Assembly (NCBI RefSeq): GCF_900167345.1
Contig: NZ_FUXB01000001.1
Location: 248,001 to 312,000 of the forward strand
DNA length: 64,000 nucleotides
Reading direction: 5' to 3'
Source: Vibrio cincinnatiensis DSM 19608
Lineage (GTDB): Bacteria; Pseudomonadota; Gammaproteobacteria; Enterobacterales; Vibrionaceae
A model generated the notes under the pieces. That model saw only the letters and a program-made list of their open reading frames with translations. It was not told the origin of the DNA and ran no database searches. This document shows positions 52,687 to 61,538 of this stretch, one piece after another. The translations under genes and the position numbers were made by a program. Each line of letters begins with the position of its first letter. Position 1 is the first letter of the stretch.

Positions 52687-54231
52687 TTAACCAAGAGCAT
52701 GGTGTGGCTGTGAAAGTTCCGTTCCATTTTTTAAATATAACTCGACGTTTTTGATACAACTGGCGTCATGATCAATCCCTAGCTTGCTTCGTCGCCAAAA
52801 GATATCTTCCGCTTGATAGGCATATTCGTTCTCAATCAAATAATCAATTTCTCGTTGGAAAAGGGTATTACTGAATGCGTGGCCTAAATCTTCTACGGTT
52901 TCCACTCCGCGTAACAGCTCTTGAGTTCGTGAACCATACTGTTTAAGCCAGCGAGAGATCGTTTGCTCATCAACAAAGGAAACTTGTTGTTTGATGGTCT
53001 CCAAGAGTGAGCTTGGCTGGTAATTTTCACCACCGGGCAAGGTGGATTGAGCGGTCCAGCTCGGTTTCATTGGTGGTAGAAATGGAGTGAGTTGTTTCAT
53101 GGCCGCTTCTGCCAGCTTGCGGTAAGTGGTGAGTTTTCCACCAAAGATGGACAACAGTGGAGCCTCCTCTCCTTGTTGATCGAGCGAAAGGGTGTAGTCT
53201 CGAGTAATCGCCTGTGGTGAATCTGATTCGTCATCACACAAGGGGCGAACACCGCTAAATTCAGAGACGATGTCATCGGCCGTAATTTCACGAACAAAGT
53301 GTTTATTAACAATATTGATTAAATATTGTCGTTCCTCGATGGAAATAGCGACGTCCCTTGGGTCGCCCTTATATTCGACATCGGTGGTTCCTATCATGGA
53401 GTATTTGTCCAGATAGGGAATCACAAAGACGATTCGTTTATCTTCATTTTGTAGAATGTACGCTTGTGGTTCATCATGAATTTTAGGAACGATGATGTGT
53501 GAACCTTTGATTAATCGAATGCCATAGGGTGAGCGAATTTGAATATTCGTATCTAAAAACTGTTTTACCCATGGACCCGTTGCGTTCACTAATGTTCGGC
53601 TTTTACGTACAAAATGGGTTTGCGTTCGCTCATCAAATAAAGTCACATTCCAGAGCGCACCTTCTCGAACCGCTTTTTCAACGCGGCAGTAATTCATGAC
53701 TTCTGATCCCAGCTCCTTAGCTTGCATCGCATTGAGGATCACGAGTCGGGCATCATCAACCCAACAGTCTGAATATTCAAAACCCATTTTCATCTGTGCT
53801 TTGGTGACGCTCCCCGCCTTGAGCGAGACTTTTTTACTCGCCGGTAACGTGGTTCGTTTGCCTAAGTTATCGTATAAAAATAAGCCAATGCGAATCATCC
53901 ATGCAGGACGAAGAAAAGGGCGATGAGGAAGACGAAAGCGCATAGGAGTCACAATATGAGGGGCTTTTTTAAGTAACACTTCTCGTTCAGCCAGTGCTTC
54001 GCTAACTAAGCGAAATTCGTAGTGCTCAAGATAACGCAGCCCACCATGAATTAATTTCGAGCTAGCAGAAGAGGTGGCACTAGCAAAATCTTTCGCTTCA
54101 TATAAACCGACGTTTAACCCTCTTCCAGCGGCATCTGCCGCAATACCGGCTCCATTAATACCCCCTCCGACCACGATGATGTCTAACACATCATGTTCGT
54201 TAAATGGCGTTGAACTGTGTTGTTTTTTCAT
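52687..54231 (-). CDS. glpD: Aerobic glycerol-3-phosphate dehydrogenase
   Basis: This is a 514-residue FAD enzyme of the membrane surface that oxidises sn-glycerol-3-phosphate to dihydroxyacetone phosphate and feeds electrons to quinone. The FAD site is IIVVGGGINGAGIAADAAGRG. The family blocks SSKLIHGGLRYLEHYEFRLV and NATGPWVKQFLD are complete. FSGVRPLCDDES and SIFGGKLTTYRKLAE mark the substrate and C-terminal domains. The start is ATG 54231. glpF, glpK and glpR are not in this window. Tandem ATGTTYGT repeats upstream may be GlpR half-sites. Confidence 0.96.
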   Translation of the reverse strand: MKKQHSSTPFNEHDVLDIIVVGGGINGAGIAADAAGRGLNVGLYEAKDFASATSSASSKLIHGGLRYLEHYEFRLVSEALAEREVLLKKAPHIVTPMRFRLPHRPFLRPAWMIRIGLFLYDNLGKRTTLPASKKVSLKAGSVTKAQMKMGFEYSDCWVDDARLVILNAMQAKELGSEVMNYCRVEKAVREGALWNVTLFDERTQTHFVRKSRTLVNATGPWVKQFLDTNIQIRSPYGIRLIKGSHIIVPKIHDEPQAYILQNEDKRIVFVIPYLDKYSMIGTTDVEYKGDPRDVAISIEERQYLINIVNKHFVREITADDIVSEFSGVRPLCDDESDSPQAITRDYTLSLDQQGEEAPLLSIFGGKLTTYRKLAEAAMKQLTPFLPPMKPSWTAQSTLPGGENYQPSSLLETIKQQVSFVDEQTISRWLKQYGSRTQELLRGVETVEDLGHAFSNTLFQREIDYLIENEYAYQAEDIFWRRSKLGIDHDASCIKNVELYLKNGTELSQPHHALG

Positions 54232-54254
54232 TTTGATGGCCTTTCCGCTCGATT

Positions 54255-54274
54255 ATGTTTGTTTATGTTCGTAT
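54255..54274. promoter_or_regulatory. Possible GlpR half-sites ahead of glpD
   Basis: ATGTTTGTTT and ATGTTCGTAT occur in tandem about 25-45 bases upstream of glpD. They resemble the left half of the GlpR consensus (ATGTTCGW...). The inverted right half is poor, so this is a tentative call. Confidence 0.3.
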
Positions 54275-54472
54275 GAAACCATCAAATGCTCAAGAATGGC
54301 AGTTTTCACTCGTTTATTTTTGATCTTGATCATGTTTTGCTATTACTTTCTATCTTATGGCTAGCGCAAAGTAGGATCGGAAACCACATGGTTGGTGAAA
54401 TGACGATAAAAGATAAATAAGTGGAGAAGATGACAGGGAGGTAGCATTAGGGGGAAAGAGGCCGCAATAAAA

Positions 54473-54493
54473 AAGCCCGCCGATAGCGAGCTT
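54473..54493 (-). terminator. Terminator of the 54521-54958 gene
   Basis: On the minus strand AAGCTCGC pairs with GCGGGCTT (7 of 8 pairs) around TATCG, and TTTTATT follows. Confidence 0.8.
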
Positions 54494-54520
54494 CTATACT
54501 AGGGTTTGTTTAGCCGTTAC

Positions 54521-54958
54521 TTATTTTTGAAACACTTCTTTAAAGTCACGTTTCAAAATGGGATCTCGGCGAGCTTTTTTAATTTGCTTAACCATATCTT
54601 TGACACAGTTGTGTAAAACTTGATCAAGCAACTGAGCGCGATATTCTTCCTTATCTTGCTCTGTCATTTCTTTAGGTAAGTTTAGTTTTGGAAACTCTTC
54701 CATTACATCAATACCAGCAAAGGCCTGACTCACAGAAATAAGCGCATGGAACTGTTCGAAATTATCAAGAATATTTTGTGCGCTGGCTGGAAGGCTATTC
54801 CACGCCTCTCGAACGACTTCTTCTGATACTTCATGGATAGAAGTCACCATGCTGTACATCTGCTCTGGCACTTGGTCAAACTCGATGACCTGGCGGAGTT
54901 CAGGCGAAATAGTATCTAAAGTAATGGTCGGTGCTTCAGTTTGAGTCGTTTCTGACAT
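54521..54958 (-). CDS. Conserved acidic hypothetical protein
   Basis: I do not recognise this 145-residue soluble protein. It has no signal peptide or cysteine-metal motif. The composition is helical and acidic, with a hydrophobic-helix pattern (YSMVTSIHEVSEEVVREAWN, DNFEQFHALISVSQAFAGI) and a basic C-terminus (KQIKKARRDPILKRDFKEVF). I set the start at ATG 54958 (MSETTQTE); the frame extends to 54988 without a Shine-Dalgarno. It has its own terminator and sits alone between glpD and ahpF. Confidence 0.7.
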   Translation of the reverse strand: MSETTQTEAPTITLDTISPELRQVIEFDQVPEQMYSMVTSIHEVSEEVVREAWNSLPASAQNILDNFEQFHALISVSQAFAGIDVMEEFPKLNLPKEMTEQDKEEYRAQLLDQVLHNCVKDMVKQIKKARRDPILKRDFKEVFQK

Positions 54959-55088
54959 GAAAGATTTCTCATCAAGGGAAAACGCCATGCTAAAAAGTTA
55001 CACTCAAAAGTCAATACAGTGTGTGGAATAAAGCGAAGAAAGTGTGAAAAGAATCGGGATTGAATATAAAACTGGTACGGAAAAGAAA

Positions 55089-55113
55089 AAGCCGCTCATA
55101 AAGTGAACGGCTT
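55089..55113 (-). terminator. Terminator of ahpF
   Basis: On the minus strand AAGCCGTTCA pairs with TGAGCGGCTT around CTTTA and is followed by TTTCTTTT, about 80 bases past the ahpF stop. Confidence 0.9.
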
Positions 55114-55194
55114 AAGATAAAGCAAAATGGGTAGGCTCCTAGAAAAGGCGAAGAAGATTTACCCGTTATTTTGCTTCCTATCCGATTGGGCGAA

Positions 55195-56763
55195 TTAACC
55201 TTGCTGACGAATAAGGTAATCAAAAGCGCCAAGGCTGGCTTTAGCCCCTTCACCCATCGCTATGATAATTTGTTTATAAGGAACCGTTGTCGCATCACCA
55301 GCAGCAAAAACACCCGGCATACTGGTTTCACCACGGCTGCCAATTTCAATTTCACCACGAGCAGAAAGCTCTACCGCTGAATCTTTTAGCCACTCGGTAT
55401 TTGGGACTAAGCCAATTTGGACAAAGATTCCAGAGAGTTCGATCTCTTTGATCTCATCGGTATTACGGTCTTTATATTTCAGTCCAGTAACCCGTTTCCC
55501 ATCGCCAATCACTTCTGTGGTTTGTGCCATGGTAATAATGTCGATATTCGGTGTTGAGTTGGCTTTATTGATCAGCACTTGGTCTGCTCGCAGCGTATCA
55601 GCAAATTCCAACACAGTGACGTGTTCTACAATACCAGCAAGGTCAATTGCCGCTTCAATCCCTGAGTTACCACCACCGATCACCGCGGTCTTTTTACCTT
55701 TAAATAAAGGACCATCACAATGAGGACAGTAGGCAACCCCTTTATTACGGTATTCTTGCTCACCCGGTACGTTCATTTCACGCCAGCGAGCCCCCGGGCT
55801 TAAAATCACACTTTTACTTTTCAGCTGGGCACCACTTTCAAGGCTGAGGTGAATATTACCATCGTTAGTAAAATCAGCGCTCATCAGTTTATCTGCTTGC
55901 TGCTCCGTAATAATATCCACACCGTACTCTTTGAGGTGTTCTCCTAAATCCGCAGCCAATTTTGGCCCTTCGGTATGTTTAACCGAGATAAAGTTCTCAA
56001 TCGACATGGTATCCATCACCTGACCGCCAAGGCGTTGGGCGACGATTCCCGTGCGAATGCCTTTACGAGCCGCGTAGATAGCCGCTGCTGCCCCCGCAGG
56101 ACCACCACCGACAACCAGTACATCATAAGGAGCCTTCTCATTTAAGCTTGCTGCGGCTTTTTTAGCTGCACCATCATCCAATTTATTGAGAATTTCAGTG
56201 AGACTCATTCTGCCTTGACCAAATAATTCACCATTAATAAAGACGCTTGGTACTGCCATGATGTCGCGCTGTTTTACTTCATCTTGGAATAGGGCACCGT
56301 CAATCATGGTGGCACGAATATTAGGGTTGATCGCCGCCATCATGTTGAATGCTTGCACAACATCAGGACAGTTTTGGCAAGAGAGAGAAATAAAGATTTC
56401 CACATCCAGCTGTTTATCCAATTGCGCGATTTGTTCGATAACCACAGGTTCAAGTTTCATTGGATGTCCACCTGAGTGGAGCAGAGCCAAAACTAAAGAG
56501 GTAAATTCGTGCCCCATAGGCACGCCAGCAAAGCGTAATTGGGTATTTTTTGTTGGGTTACTCACCGTCATCACGGGTTTACGTGCACTGGCTTGAACAT
56601 CTTGGATCACGGATACCAAATCACTGAGGTCAGCAATTTCATTCGCTAGTGAAAGAATGTCTTGTGAAGCTTTGCTTTCATCTAGACTAACCACTAAACG
56701 GACTTCTTCTTTCAGATTACTGAGATATTGTTTTAATTGTTGCTTGATCGCTTGGTCTAGCAT
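55195..56763 (-). CDS. ahpF: Alkyl hydroperoxide reductase subunit F
   Basis: This is the 522-residue flavoprotein that passes electrons from NADH to AhpC. The N-terminal tandem thioredoxin domain has CxxC in [11 protein letters not shown]. The FAD motif is [19 protein letters not shown]. The second CxxC is in [10 protein letters not shown], and NAD binds at [17 protein letters not shown]. All redox centres are intact, and the length equals E. coli AhpF. It lies downstream of ahpC on the same strand with 194 bases between, including a hairpin, so it is probably read from the ahpC promoter with attenuation. Confidence 0.97.
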   Translation of the reverse strand: MLDQAIKQQLKQYLSNLKEEVRLVVSLDESKASQDILSLANEIADLSDLVSVIQDVQASARKPVMTVSNPTKNTQLRFAGVPMGHEFTSLVLALLHSGGHPMKLEPVVIEQIAQLDKQLDVEIFISLSCQNCPDVVQAFNMMAAINPNIRATMIDGALFQDEVKQRDIMAVPSVFINGELFGQGRMSLTEILNKLDDGAAKKAAASLNEKAPYDVLVVGGGPAGAAAAIYAARKGIRTGIVAQRLGGQVMDTMSIENFISVKHTEGPKLAADLGEHLKEYGVDIITEQQADKLMSADFTNDGNIHLSLESGAQLKSKSVILSPGARWREMNVPGEQEYRNKGVAYCPHCDGPLFKGKKTAVIGGGNSGIEAAIDLAGIVEHVTVLEFADTLRADQVLINKANSTPNIDIITMAQTTEVIGDGKRVTGLKYKDRNTDEIKEIELSGIFVQIGLVPNTEWLKDSAVELSARGEIEIGSRGETSMPGVFAAGDATTVPYKQIIIAMGEGAKASLGAFDYLIRQQG

Positions 56764-56889
56764 AGTTATCTAATCCTGTCGAATAATGTGATAAAGAGAA
56801 TGGCTACTCTGGATAAATGCAAAATACCCTTTGGTCGCTGCTAAGTTTTTATCGATGTTGACTTTATGATAGAGATTGAGCGAAAAGGG

Positions 56890-56949
56890 AGAGCAAACTG
56901 GGCATTTAGGTCGTCAGAGTAAAACACCCAGCTTGCTCTTAATCAGTTA
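56890..56949 (-). terminator. Attenuator-like hairpin between ahpC and ahpF
   Basis: AGAGCAA-x-CTGGG (56890-56902) pairs with CCCAG-x-TTGCTCT (56937-56949), a 12-bp stem with one mismatch. On the minus strand it is followed by CCCTTTTC. It probably lowers ahpF relative to ahpC. Confidence 0.65.
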
Positions 56950-56957
56950 GGTAAAGG

Positions 56958-57515
56958 TTAGATTTTACCGACTAGGTCGAGAGAAGGAGCAAGAGTCGCT
57001 TCACCTTCTTTCCATTTCGCAGGGCATACTTCACCTGGGTGTGCAGCAACGTATTGTGCGGCTTTGATTTTACGTAGTAGATCTTCTGCATCACGACCGA
57101 TACCTTCAGCAGTGATTTCCATCGCTTGGATTACACCTTCTGGGTCGATAACAAAGGTTGCACGGTCTGCAAGGCCTTGACCTTCACGCATAACACCAAA
57201 GTTGTTGGTGATGTTGCCAGTTTGGTCGCCAACCATGTAGTAGTTGATTTTACCAATGGTATCAGAGCTGTCATGCCATGCTTTGTGTGTGAAATGTGTG
57301 TCTGTTGAAACAGAGAACACTTCTACGCCACGTTTTTGTAGTTCTTCATAATGGTCAGCAAGGTCACCAAGCTCAGTTGGACAAACAAACGTGAAATCTG
57401 CTGGGTAGAAGAAGAACACGGCCCATTTACCGAGAACATCTTGTTCTGTGATCTCTACGAATTCACCGTTTTTGTATGCTGTTGCGCTAAATGGTTTGAT
57501 TTGAGTGTTAATCAT
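56958..57515 (-). CDS. ahpC: Alkyl hydroperoxide reductase subunit C (peroxiredoxin)
   Basis: This is a 185-residue typical two-Cys peroxiredoxin. The peroxidatic Cys is in [13 protein letters not shown] and the resolving Cys near residue 166 in [13 protein letters not shown]. It destroys H2O2 and organic peroxides and is recycled by AhpF. AAAGGAAAG precedes ATG 57515. A good OxyR binding site lies about 80-120 bases upstream, so induction by peroxide is expected. The tail LVGKI is short, unlike some eukaryote-like robust forms. Confidence 0.97.
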   Translation of the reverse strand: MINTQIKPFSATAYKNGEFVEITEQDVLGKWAVFFFYPADFTFVCPTELGDLADHYEELQKRGVEVFSVSTDTHFTHKAWHDSSDTIGKINYYMVGDQTGNITNNFGVMREGQGLADRATFVIDPEGVIQAMEITAEGIGRDAEDLLRKIKAAQYVAAHPGEVCPAKWKEGEATLAPSLDLVGKI

Positions 57516-57597
57516 TCTTTACTTTCCTTTCAGTTTTTTGATTTCGCAATGTCTTGCGTTCGGAAAGTATATTCACATTTCAGGTTGTTAAAATAAA

Positions 57598-57634
57598 ATT
57601 GCTTATACCTATATTATCGATAGGCAAAAACTAT
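57598..57634. promoter_or_regulatory. OxyR binding site of ahpCF
   Basis: Two half-sites of the form ATAG-n-T-n3-A-n-CTAT lie seven bases apart: ATTGCTTATACCTAT (57598-57612) and ATAGGCAAAAACTAT (57620-57634). Each matches 9 of 10 fixed positions of the tetrameric OxyR consensus. They lie 83-119 bases upstream of ahpC. Confidence 0.85.
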
Positions 57635-57683
57635 ATTTATCACTAGGAAGAGGAACCGAGGCTGATAGAGCCCAGACAGAAAA

Positions 57684-57708
57684 AGCCAGCACGGGTTAGG
57701 TGCTGGCT
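57684..57708 (-). terminator. Terminator of the CoA-disulfide reductase gene
   Basis: On the minus strand AGCCAGCAC and GTGCTGGCT form a 9-bp stem with a 7-base loop, followed by TTTTTCTG, about 20 bases past the stop. Confidence 0.92.
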
Positions 57709-57727
57709 ATTGAAGAAAGGAAGGACG

Positions 57728-59431
57728 TTAAGCAGTGGCAAATAGGTAAGTACGGTATCCCCCAATTAAGTTCCGAGCCTTAAAGCCATGATGCACTAAT
57801 TGTCGATAGGCTACGTTACCGCGTAACCCAACTTGGCAATAAATGATGATTTCTTTATCTTTAGGCAGTTCATTGAGTCGTTGGCGAAGTTGGTCAACAG
57901 GGATATTGATATCACCAATGAAGTGTTGGTTGCCTTCTCGTTCGTTGGGATTACGCACATCCAATATGATCTGATTTTCATCTAAGTGGTCGATTTCATC
58001 AAAGTGAATCGCTTTGGCGTCACCTTTTATAAGATTATTGGCAACAAATGCGGCTTGGTTAATCACATCTTTTGCACTGCCGTAGGGGGGGGCGTAAGTC
58101 AACTCTAAATGTTGTAGCTGCTCTACTGTCATTCCTGCGCGTTGAGCTACCGCCATTACGTCGATACGTTTATCGATACCATCTTTACCAACTGCTTGCG
58201 CGCCGAAAATTTTACCCGTTTGGGGATCAAACAATAGTTTGAACGAAACCACTTCTGCGCCTGGATAGTAGCTCGCATGGCTTGCCGTATGAACGTACAC
58301 TTTTTCATACTCGATACCCGCACGTTTTAGCTGTTTTTCATTTTTGCCTGTTGAAGCCACAGCGAGGTCGAAAATTTTACAAATCGCAGTCCCTTGAGTG
58401 CCTTGGTAAGTTTCATTGCGGCCAAGCATGTTGTCGGCGGCTAGGCGACCTTGACGGTTGGCGGGGCCTGCTAGAGGAACCAGAGTTTGTTCTCCAGTGA
58501 CAAAGTCTTTTTCTTCAATCGCATCACCAACAGCATAGATATCAGGATCACTGGTTTGCATTGATTCATTGGTCCAGATGCCGCCCAGTTCACCAATATG
58601 CAATCCAGCTTCTTTCGCTAGTTGGGTTTCCGGGCGTACACCTATTGCCATGATCAATAATTCTGTAGATAAGGTGTCACCATTACTGAGTGTCAATTCT
58701 AGCTGACCGCAAAGGTGTTGCCGGTTTGCCGATTCGCCAGCATCCACATTGGCTATTGAGGTGGTCGGAGTATATTCGATGGACTGTAGTGCGACACCTA
58801 AACGTAGGTCGATGCCTTTAGCACGAATTTCGGCATGGGCAAAACCGGCCATTTCACGATCGACAGGGGTCATAACTTGATCGGCCATTTCAATGAGTGT
58901 GGTTTTTATCCCTAATTGATGAAACGCTTCCATCATTTCTAACCCGATAAACCCACCACCGACAACGGTGGCATGGCTGGGTTGGTTCATCTGGATCGCT
59001 TTCATGATGTTATCCATATCTGGGATATTACGAAGCGAATAAGTCAGTGGGTTATCTAAACCGGGAATCGGGGGAATGACAGGGCCTGCACCAGGGCTAA
59101 GAAGAAGAAAATCATAGCTTTCTTCATATTCTTTTTGTTCAATAAGGTTACGAACCGTTACGGTTTTTGCATCACGATTAATTCGTATTACTTCATTCCT
59201 AACCCGAACATCCACATTAAAACGAGCCAAGAAGCTTTCTGGGGTCTGTAGCAGTAAGTGACTGCGTTCTTTTATGTCGCCTCCTATATGATAGGGTAAT
59301 CCACAGTTGGCAAATGAAACAAAAGGACCTCGTTCAAACATGATAATGTGTGCCTCTTCGCTTAAACGACGAGCCCGGGCCGCGGCCGAAGCTCCGCCTG
59401 CAACCCCACCGACAATAACGATTTTTTTCAT
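57728..59431 (-). CDS. CoA-disulfide/persulfide reductase with rhodanese domain
   Basis: This is a 567-residue fusion of a CoA-disulfide-reductase flavoprotein (residues 1-450) with a C-terminal rhodanese (about 470-567). The FAD motif is VIVGGVAGGASAAARARRLSE. The single active Cys43 is in FVSFANCGLPYH. The NAD site is ATVVGGGFIGLEMMEAF. The rhodanese Cys is in IIIYCQVGLRGN. Such fusions reduce CoA-persulfide or polysulfide with NADH. I chose ATG 59431 because GGAG is six bases ahead; the frame begins at 59479. It is downstream of the DUF2892 gene and near a BigR-type repressor, supporting a role in sulfide handling. Confidence 0.92.
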   Translation of the reverse strand: MKKIVIVGGVAGGASAAARARRLSEEAHIIMFERGPFVSFANCGLPYHIGGDIKERSHLLLQTPESFLARFNVDVRVRNEVIRINRDAKTVTVRNLIEQKEYEESYDFLLLSPGAGPVIPPIPGLDNPLTYSLRNIPDMDNIMKAIQMNQPSHATVVGGGFIGLEMMEAFHQLGIKTTLIEMADQVMTPVDREMAGFAHAEIRAKGIDLRLGVALQSIEYTPTTSIANVDAGESANRQHLCGQLELTLSNGDTLSTELLIMAIGVRPETQLAKEAGLHIGELGGIWTNESMQTSDPDIYAVGDAIEEKDFVTGEQTLVPLAGPANRQGRLAADNMLGRNETYQGTQGTAICKIFDLAVASTGKNEKQLKRAGIEYEKVYVHTASHASYYPGAEVVSFKLLFDPQTGKIFGAQAVGKDGIDKRIDVMAVAQRAGMTVEQLQHLELTYAPPYGSAKDVINQAAFVANNLIKGDAKAIHFDEIDHLDENQIILDVRNPNEREGNQHFIGDINIPVDQLRQRLNELPKDKEIIIYCQVGLRGNVAYRQLVHHGFKARNLIGGYRTYLFATA

Positions 59432-59539
59432 AACGACTCCAAAAGTAATCGCCCTACACACCTTAAGCCTGTAGGGCAAATGATAAATCCTGTTATACCC
59501 ATTTATGTTGTAAGTAGGGCAACGACAATAGATCCGGCC

Positions 59540-59731
59540 TTACTTAGCAAGGATGCCTAATTTTTTTAAGACAAAAACGCCGGGACAAGTGCCTGTAAAT
59601 GCACTTTGTAGCAAGTTGGCACCAATAAAGACCGTTAGCCATACAAAATTAGGGTGGACAAAGACGGTTAATAGTACTGAAAGAAGAATCATACTTCCTG
59701 CGATCACTCTGATGCCATTTTCGATAGTCAT
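59540..59731 (-). CDS. DUF2892 inner-membrane protein (YgaP C-terminal-like)
   Basis: This is a 63-residue protein with two hydrophobic helices (GSMILLSVLLTVFVHP and LTVFIGANLLQSAFTGTCPG). The motif QSAFTGTCP is the hallmark of DUF2892, which is the membrane anchor fused to rhodanese in E. coli YgaP. Here the rhodanese is in the next gene instead. The pair is on one strand, about 108 bases apart. GGAGG lies nine bases ahead of ATG 59731. It diverges from the ArsR-type repressor. Confidence 0.88.
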   Translation of the reverse strand: MTIENGIRVIAGSMILLSVLLTVFVHPNFVWLTVFIGANLLQSAFTGTCPGVFVLKKLGILAK

Positions 59732-59888
59732 GGTTTTAGCCTCCGTTGCAAAATTAGTATTACTATAAAATCATGATTTAGCTTTGTCTAATGTTTATTT
59801 ATCTAAATTTTATTAAGCTAAATAAGATTTGACTAATTTAATAATTCTTCCGTATCATTCCGATAAGTAGCAAAACGGAGGAGCAGAT

Positions 59889-60209
59889 ATGGATAAGGTG
59901 GATATTAAGCTGACGCATGATAACGCTATTGAAGTTTCTGACTTATTGAGAATTATGGCTCATCCCGAACGGCTAAGGGTATTGTGTCAATTGACTCAGG
60001 GAGAAGCGGGGGTTACACAGTTACAGAAATGCTCTTCACTGAGTCAATCAGCGTTTTCTCAACATTTAACCGTGTTAAGAAAACAAGGGTTAATTCAAGC
60101 GCGTAAAGCTTCACAGCAGGTTTTTTATTCACTCGCTGATAGTCGAGTCAATCAATTGATCTACCATTTACATATGGTGTTTTGTTCTGAATTTAGTGTG
60201 AATCAATAA
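59889..60209 (+). CDS. BigR/SqrR-type ArsR-family persulfide sensor
   Basis: This is a 106-residue winged-helix repressor. The HTH SLSQSAFSQHLTVLRKQGLI is typical of ArsR proteins. The two Cys residues, Cys33 in RVLCQL and Cys99 in MVFCSEF, are separated by 66 residues, the spacing found in the persulfide-sensing BigR (42 and 108) and SqrR. No metal-binding CVC motif is present. It probably represses the divergent DUF2892-CoADR genes and its own YeeE-like partners until reactive sulfur oxidises the two cysteines. GGAGGAG lies eight bases ahead of the start. Confidence 0.9.
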   Translation: MDKVDIKLTHDNAIEVSDLLRIMAHPERLRVLCQLTQGEAGVTQLQKCSSLSQSAFSQHLTVLRKQGLIQARKASQQVFYSLADSRVNQLIYHLHMVFCSEFSVNQ

Positions 60210-60222
60210 TAATGAGGTGATC

Positions 60223-60642
60223 ATGACGTTTTCTATTCCTTGGGAATCGCTGTTTGGCGGTATGTTACTCGGCGTCTCAGCAACCTTAATGTTGCTGCTC
60301 AACGGCAAGGTTGCGGGAATTAGCGGTATTTTAGCGGGAATAATATCGGCTAAGGCGCAAGATTTTGCTTGGCGTGTACTGTTTGTTTTCGGCATGGTTT
60401 CTGGCGGCGTATTAGGGGTGCAGGCTTTTGTGAGCGATGTACCTCTACAGTTTGAGTCTAGCTATAGTTTGCTGTTTTTAGCTGGATTATTGGTCGGTTT
60501 AGGAACCCGCTTAGGAAATGGTTGCACGAGTGGTCATGGTATCTGTGGTATTGGACGCTTATCCATTCGCTCGATTGTTGCGACTGGGGTTTTCATGCTG
60601 GTGGCTGGCATCACCGTTTATTTTCGTCTTCATCTTCTTTAA
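60223..60642 (+). CDS. YeeE/YedE-family sulfur transporter, first half
   Basis: This is a 139-residue membrane protein with about four helices. LLLNGKVAGISGILAGI and the motif GNGCTSGHGICG carry Cys residues used for thiosulfate or reactive-sulfur relay in YeeE proteins. It corresponds to PmpA-type half proteins, and together with the next gene it makes the full transporter. I use ATG 60223; a GTG at 60217 would add two residues. The start is 13 bases after the ArsR stop, with GAGGTG just ahead. Confidence 0.88.
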   Translation: MTFSIPWESLFGGMLLGVSATLMLLLNGKVAGISGILAGIISAKAQDFAWRVLFVFGMVSGGVLGVQAFVSDVPLQFESSYSLLFLAGLLVGLGTRLGNGCTSGHGICGIGRLSIRSIVATGVFMLVAGITVYFRLHLL

Positions 60643-60666
60643 TGGAATAAGAGTAAGGATAACCTC

Positions 60667-61101
60667 ATGAATAAAATACTCTTTCAACTTACCGCATTAT
60701 TTTCTGGGTTACTGTTTGGTATAGGAATGGTGATATCCGGTATGGCTAACCCAACGAAAGTTATTGGTTTTCTAGATATTACGGGCGCTTGGGATCCGAG
60801 TTTGATCTTTGTGATGGGCGGGGCATTGTTGGTGTTTATGCCAGCCTATTTTCTACTGATTAAGCCTAAGCAAAAACCGTTAAATGCGCCGGAATTTTGT
60901 CTAGCAAAAAATAGCCTGATTGACAGTAAGTTACTGATGGGGGCTCTTTTATTTGGCCTTGGTTGGGGCATTGCTGGCATCTGCCCTGGGCCCGCCGTCT
61001 CTAGTTTGGCTCTTGGCAATCCTGGGGTTTGGGTCTTTTTTATCTCGATGATGGTGGGGTTAGGGGTAATGAACCGTTGGCTTAAAGTAAAAAATCATTA
61101 A
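60667..61101 (+). CDS. YeeE/YedE-family sulfur transporter, second half
   Basis: This is a 144-residue partner of the upstream protein. The motif GIGMVISGMANPTKVIGFLDI and GWGIAGICPGPAV (with the conserved CPGP) belong to the C-terminal half of YeeE. Two to four hydrophobic helices follow. With the ArsR repressor this gene order repeats the sulfide-detoxification operon of Xylella and Agrobacterium (bigR with pmp genes). The transported species, thiosulfate or a polysulfide, is not fixed. AAGGATAACCTC precedes the ATG. Confidence 0.88.
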   Translation: MNKILFQLTALFSGLLFGIGMVISGMANPTKVIGFLDITGAWDPSLIFVMGGALLVFMPAYFLLIKPKQKPLNAPEFCLAKNSLIDSKLLMGALLFGLGWGIAGICPGPAVSSLALGNPGVWVFFISMMVGLGVMNRWLKVKNH

Positions 61102-61137
61102 ATCGAATTCAGTGATCCTCTTTTTCTGCTTCTGCTT

Positions 61138-61164
61138 GCCCCTGTGTCATTCGATGCATGGGGC
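61138..61164 (+). terminator. Terminator of the YeeE operon
   Basis: GCCCC (61138-61142) and GGGGC (61160-61164) pair around a 17-base loop and are followed by TTTTTC. The stem is short, so confidence is moderate. Confidence 0.6.
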
Positions 61165-61407
61165 TTTTTCTATCAGGCTGTGCATAACTTTAGGAAAATA
61201 AATATGACCGCATGATGGTATCTATGGCAGTGATAATTTTGTTATTTATCTGCCTTTTTTTGCTTTAATCTTTCCCAGCCCTTGACTTAAAAGGGTTACA
61301 CAGAAATCAAGTTTATTCTCTATGAAAATAGCCTTTTCATTCATTCTCAACAGATTGAGATCTTATTCAATAAGATTGATTCCTTCTTACCCATTGTCTG
61401 TTTTTAA

Positions 61408-61421
61408 TTGATCTAAATCAA
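61408..61421. promoter_or_regulatory. FNR box of nrdD
   Basis: TTGATCTAAATCAA is a perfect TTGAT-N4-ATCAA palindrome, 118 bases ahead of the nrdD start. Activation under anaerobic conditions is known for nrdDG in E. coli. Confidence 0.88.
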
Positions 61422-61452
61422 TACGGCTGGTTAGGTCTTTGCGTTAAATACA

Positions 61453-61468
61453 GCACAACATATAGTGT
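61453..61468. promoter_or_regulatory. NrdR box 1
   Basis: GCACAACATATAGTGT matches 14 of 16 positions of the NrdR consensus ACACWATATATWGTGT. Box 2 lies 31 bases downstream, three helical turns. Confidence 0.85.
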
Positions 61469-61483
61469 CCGTTGGCGATTATA

Positions 61484-61499
61484 AAACCCTATATAGTGT
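61484..61499. promoter_or_regulatory. NrdR box 2
   Basis: AAACCCTATATAGTGT matches 13 of 16 positions of the NrdR consensus, 31 bases from box 1. Confidence 0.8.
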
Positions 61500-61502
61500 G
61501 TT

Positions 61503-61511
61503 TGTGGATAA
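61503..61511 (-). promoter_or_regulatory. DnaA box in the nrdD leader
   Basis: TGTGGATAA is the complement of the strong box TTATCCACA. It abuts NrdR box 2 and lies 27 bases before the nrdD ATG. Confidence 0.6.
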
Positions 61512-61538
61512 TTCTGTGAATATGCTGGGTAAGGAGAA

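Larger units (their letters stand above)
61165..61538. other. Composite nrdD promoter region
   Basis: These 374 bases have no gene. The proximal 130 bases hold, in order toward nrdD, an FNR box, two NrdR boxes 31 bases apart and a DnaA box, each annotated separately. AAGGAG lies just ahead of the nrdD start. Confidence 0.75.

Noticed and set aside
58085..58092. Run of eight G residues inside the CoA-disulfide reductase gene as a phase-variable tract
   Set aside because: It encodes the conserved APPYGSA segment, so it is explained by codon choice; the frame is intact.
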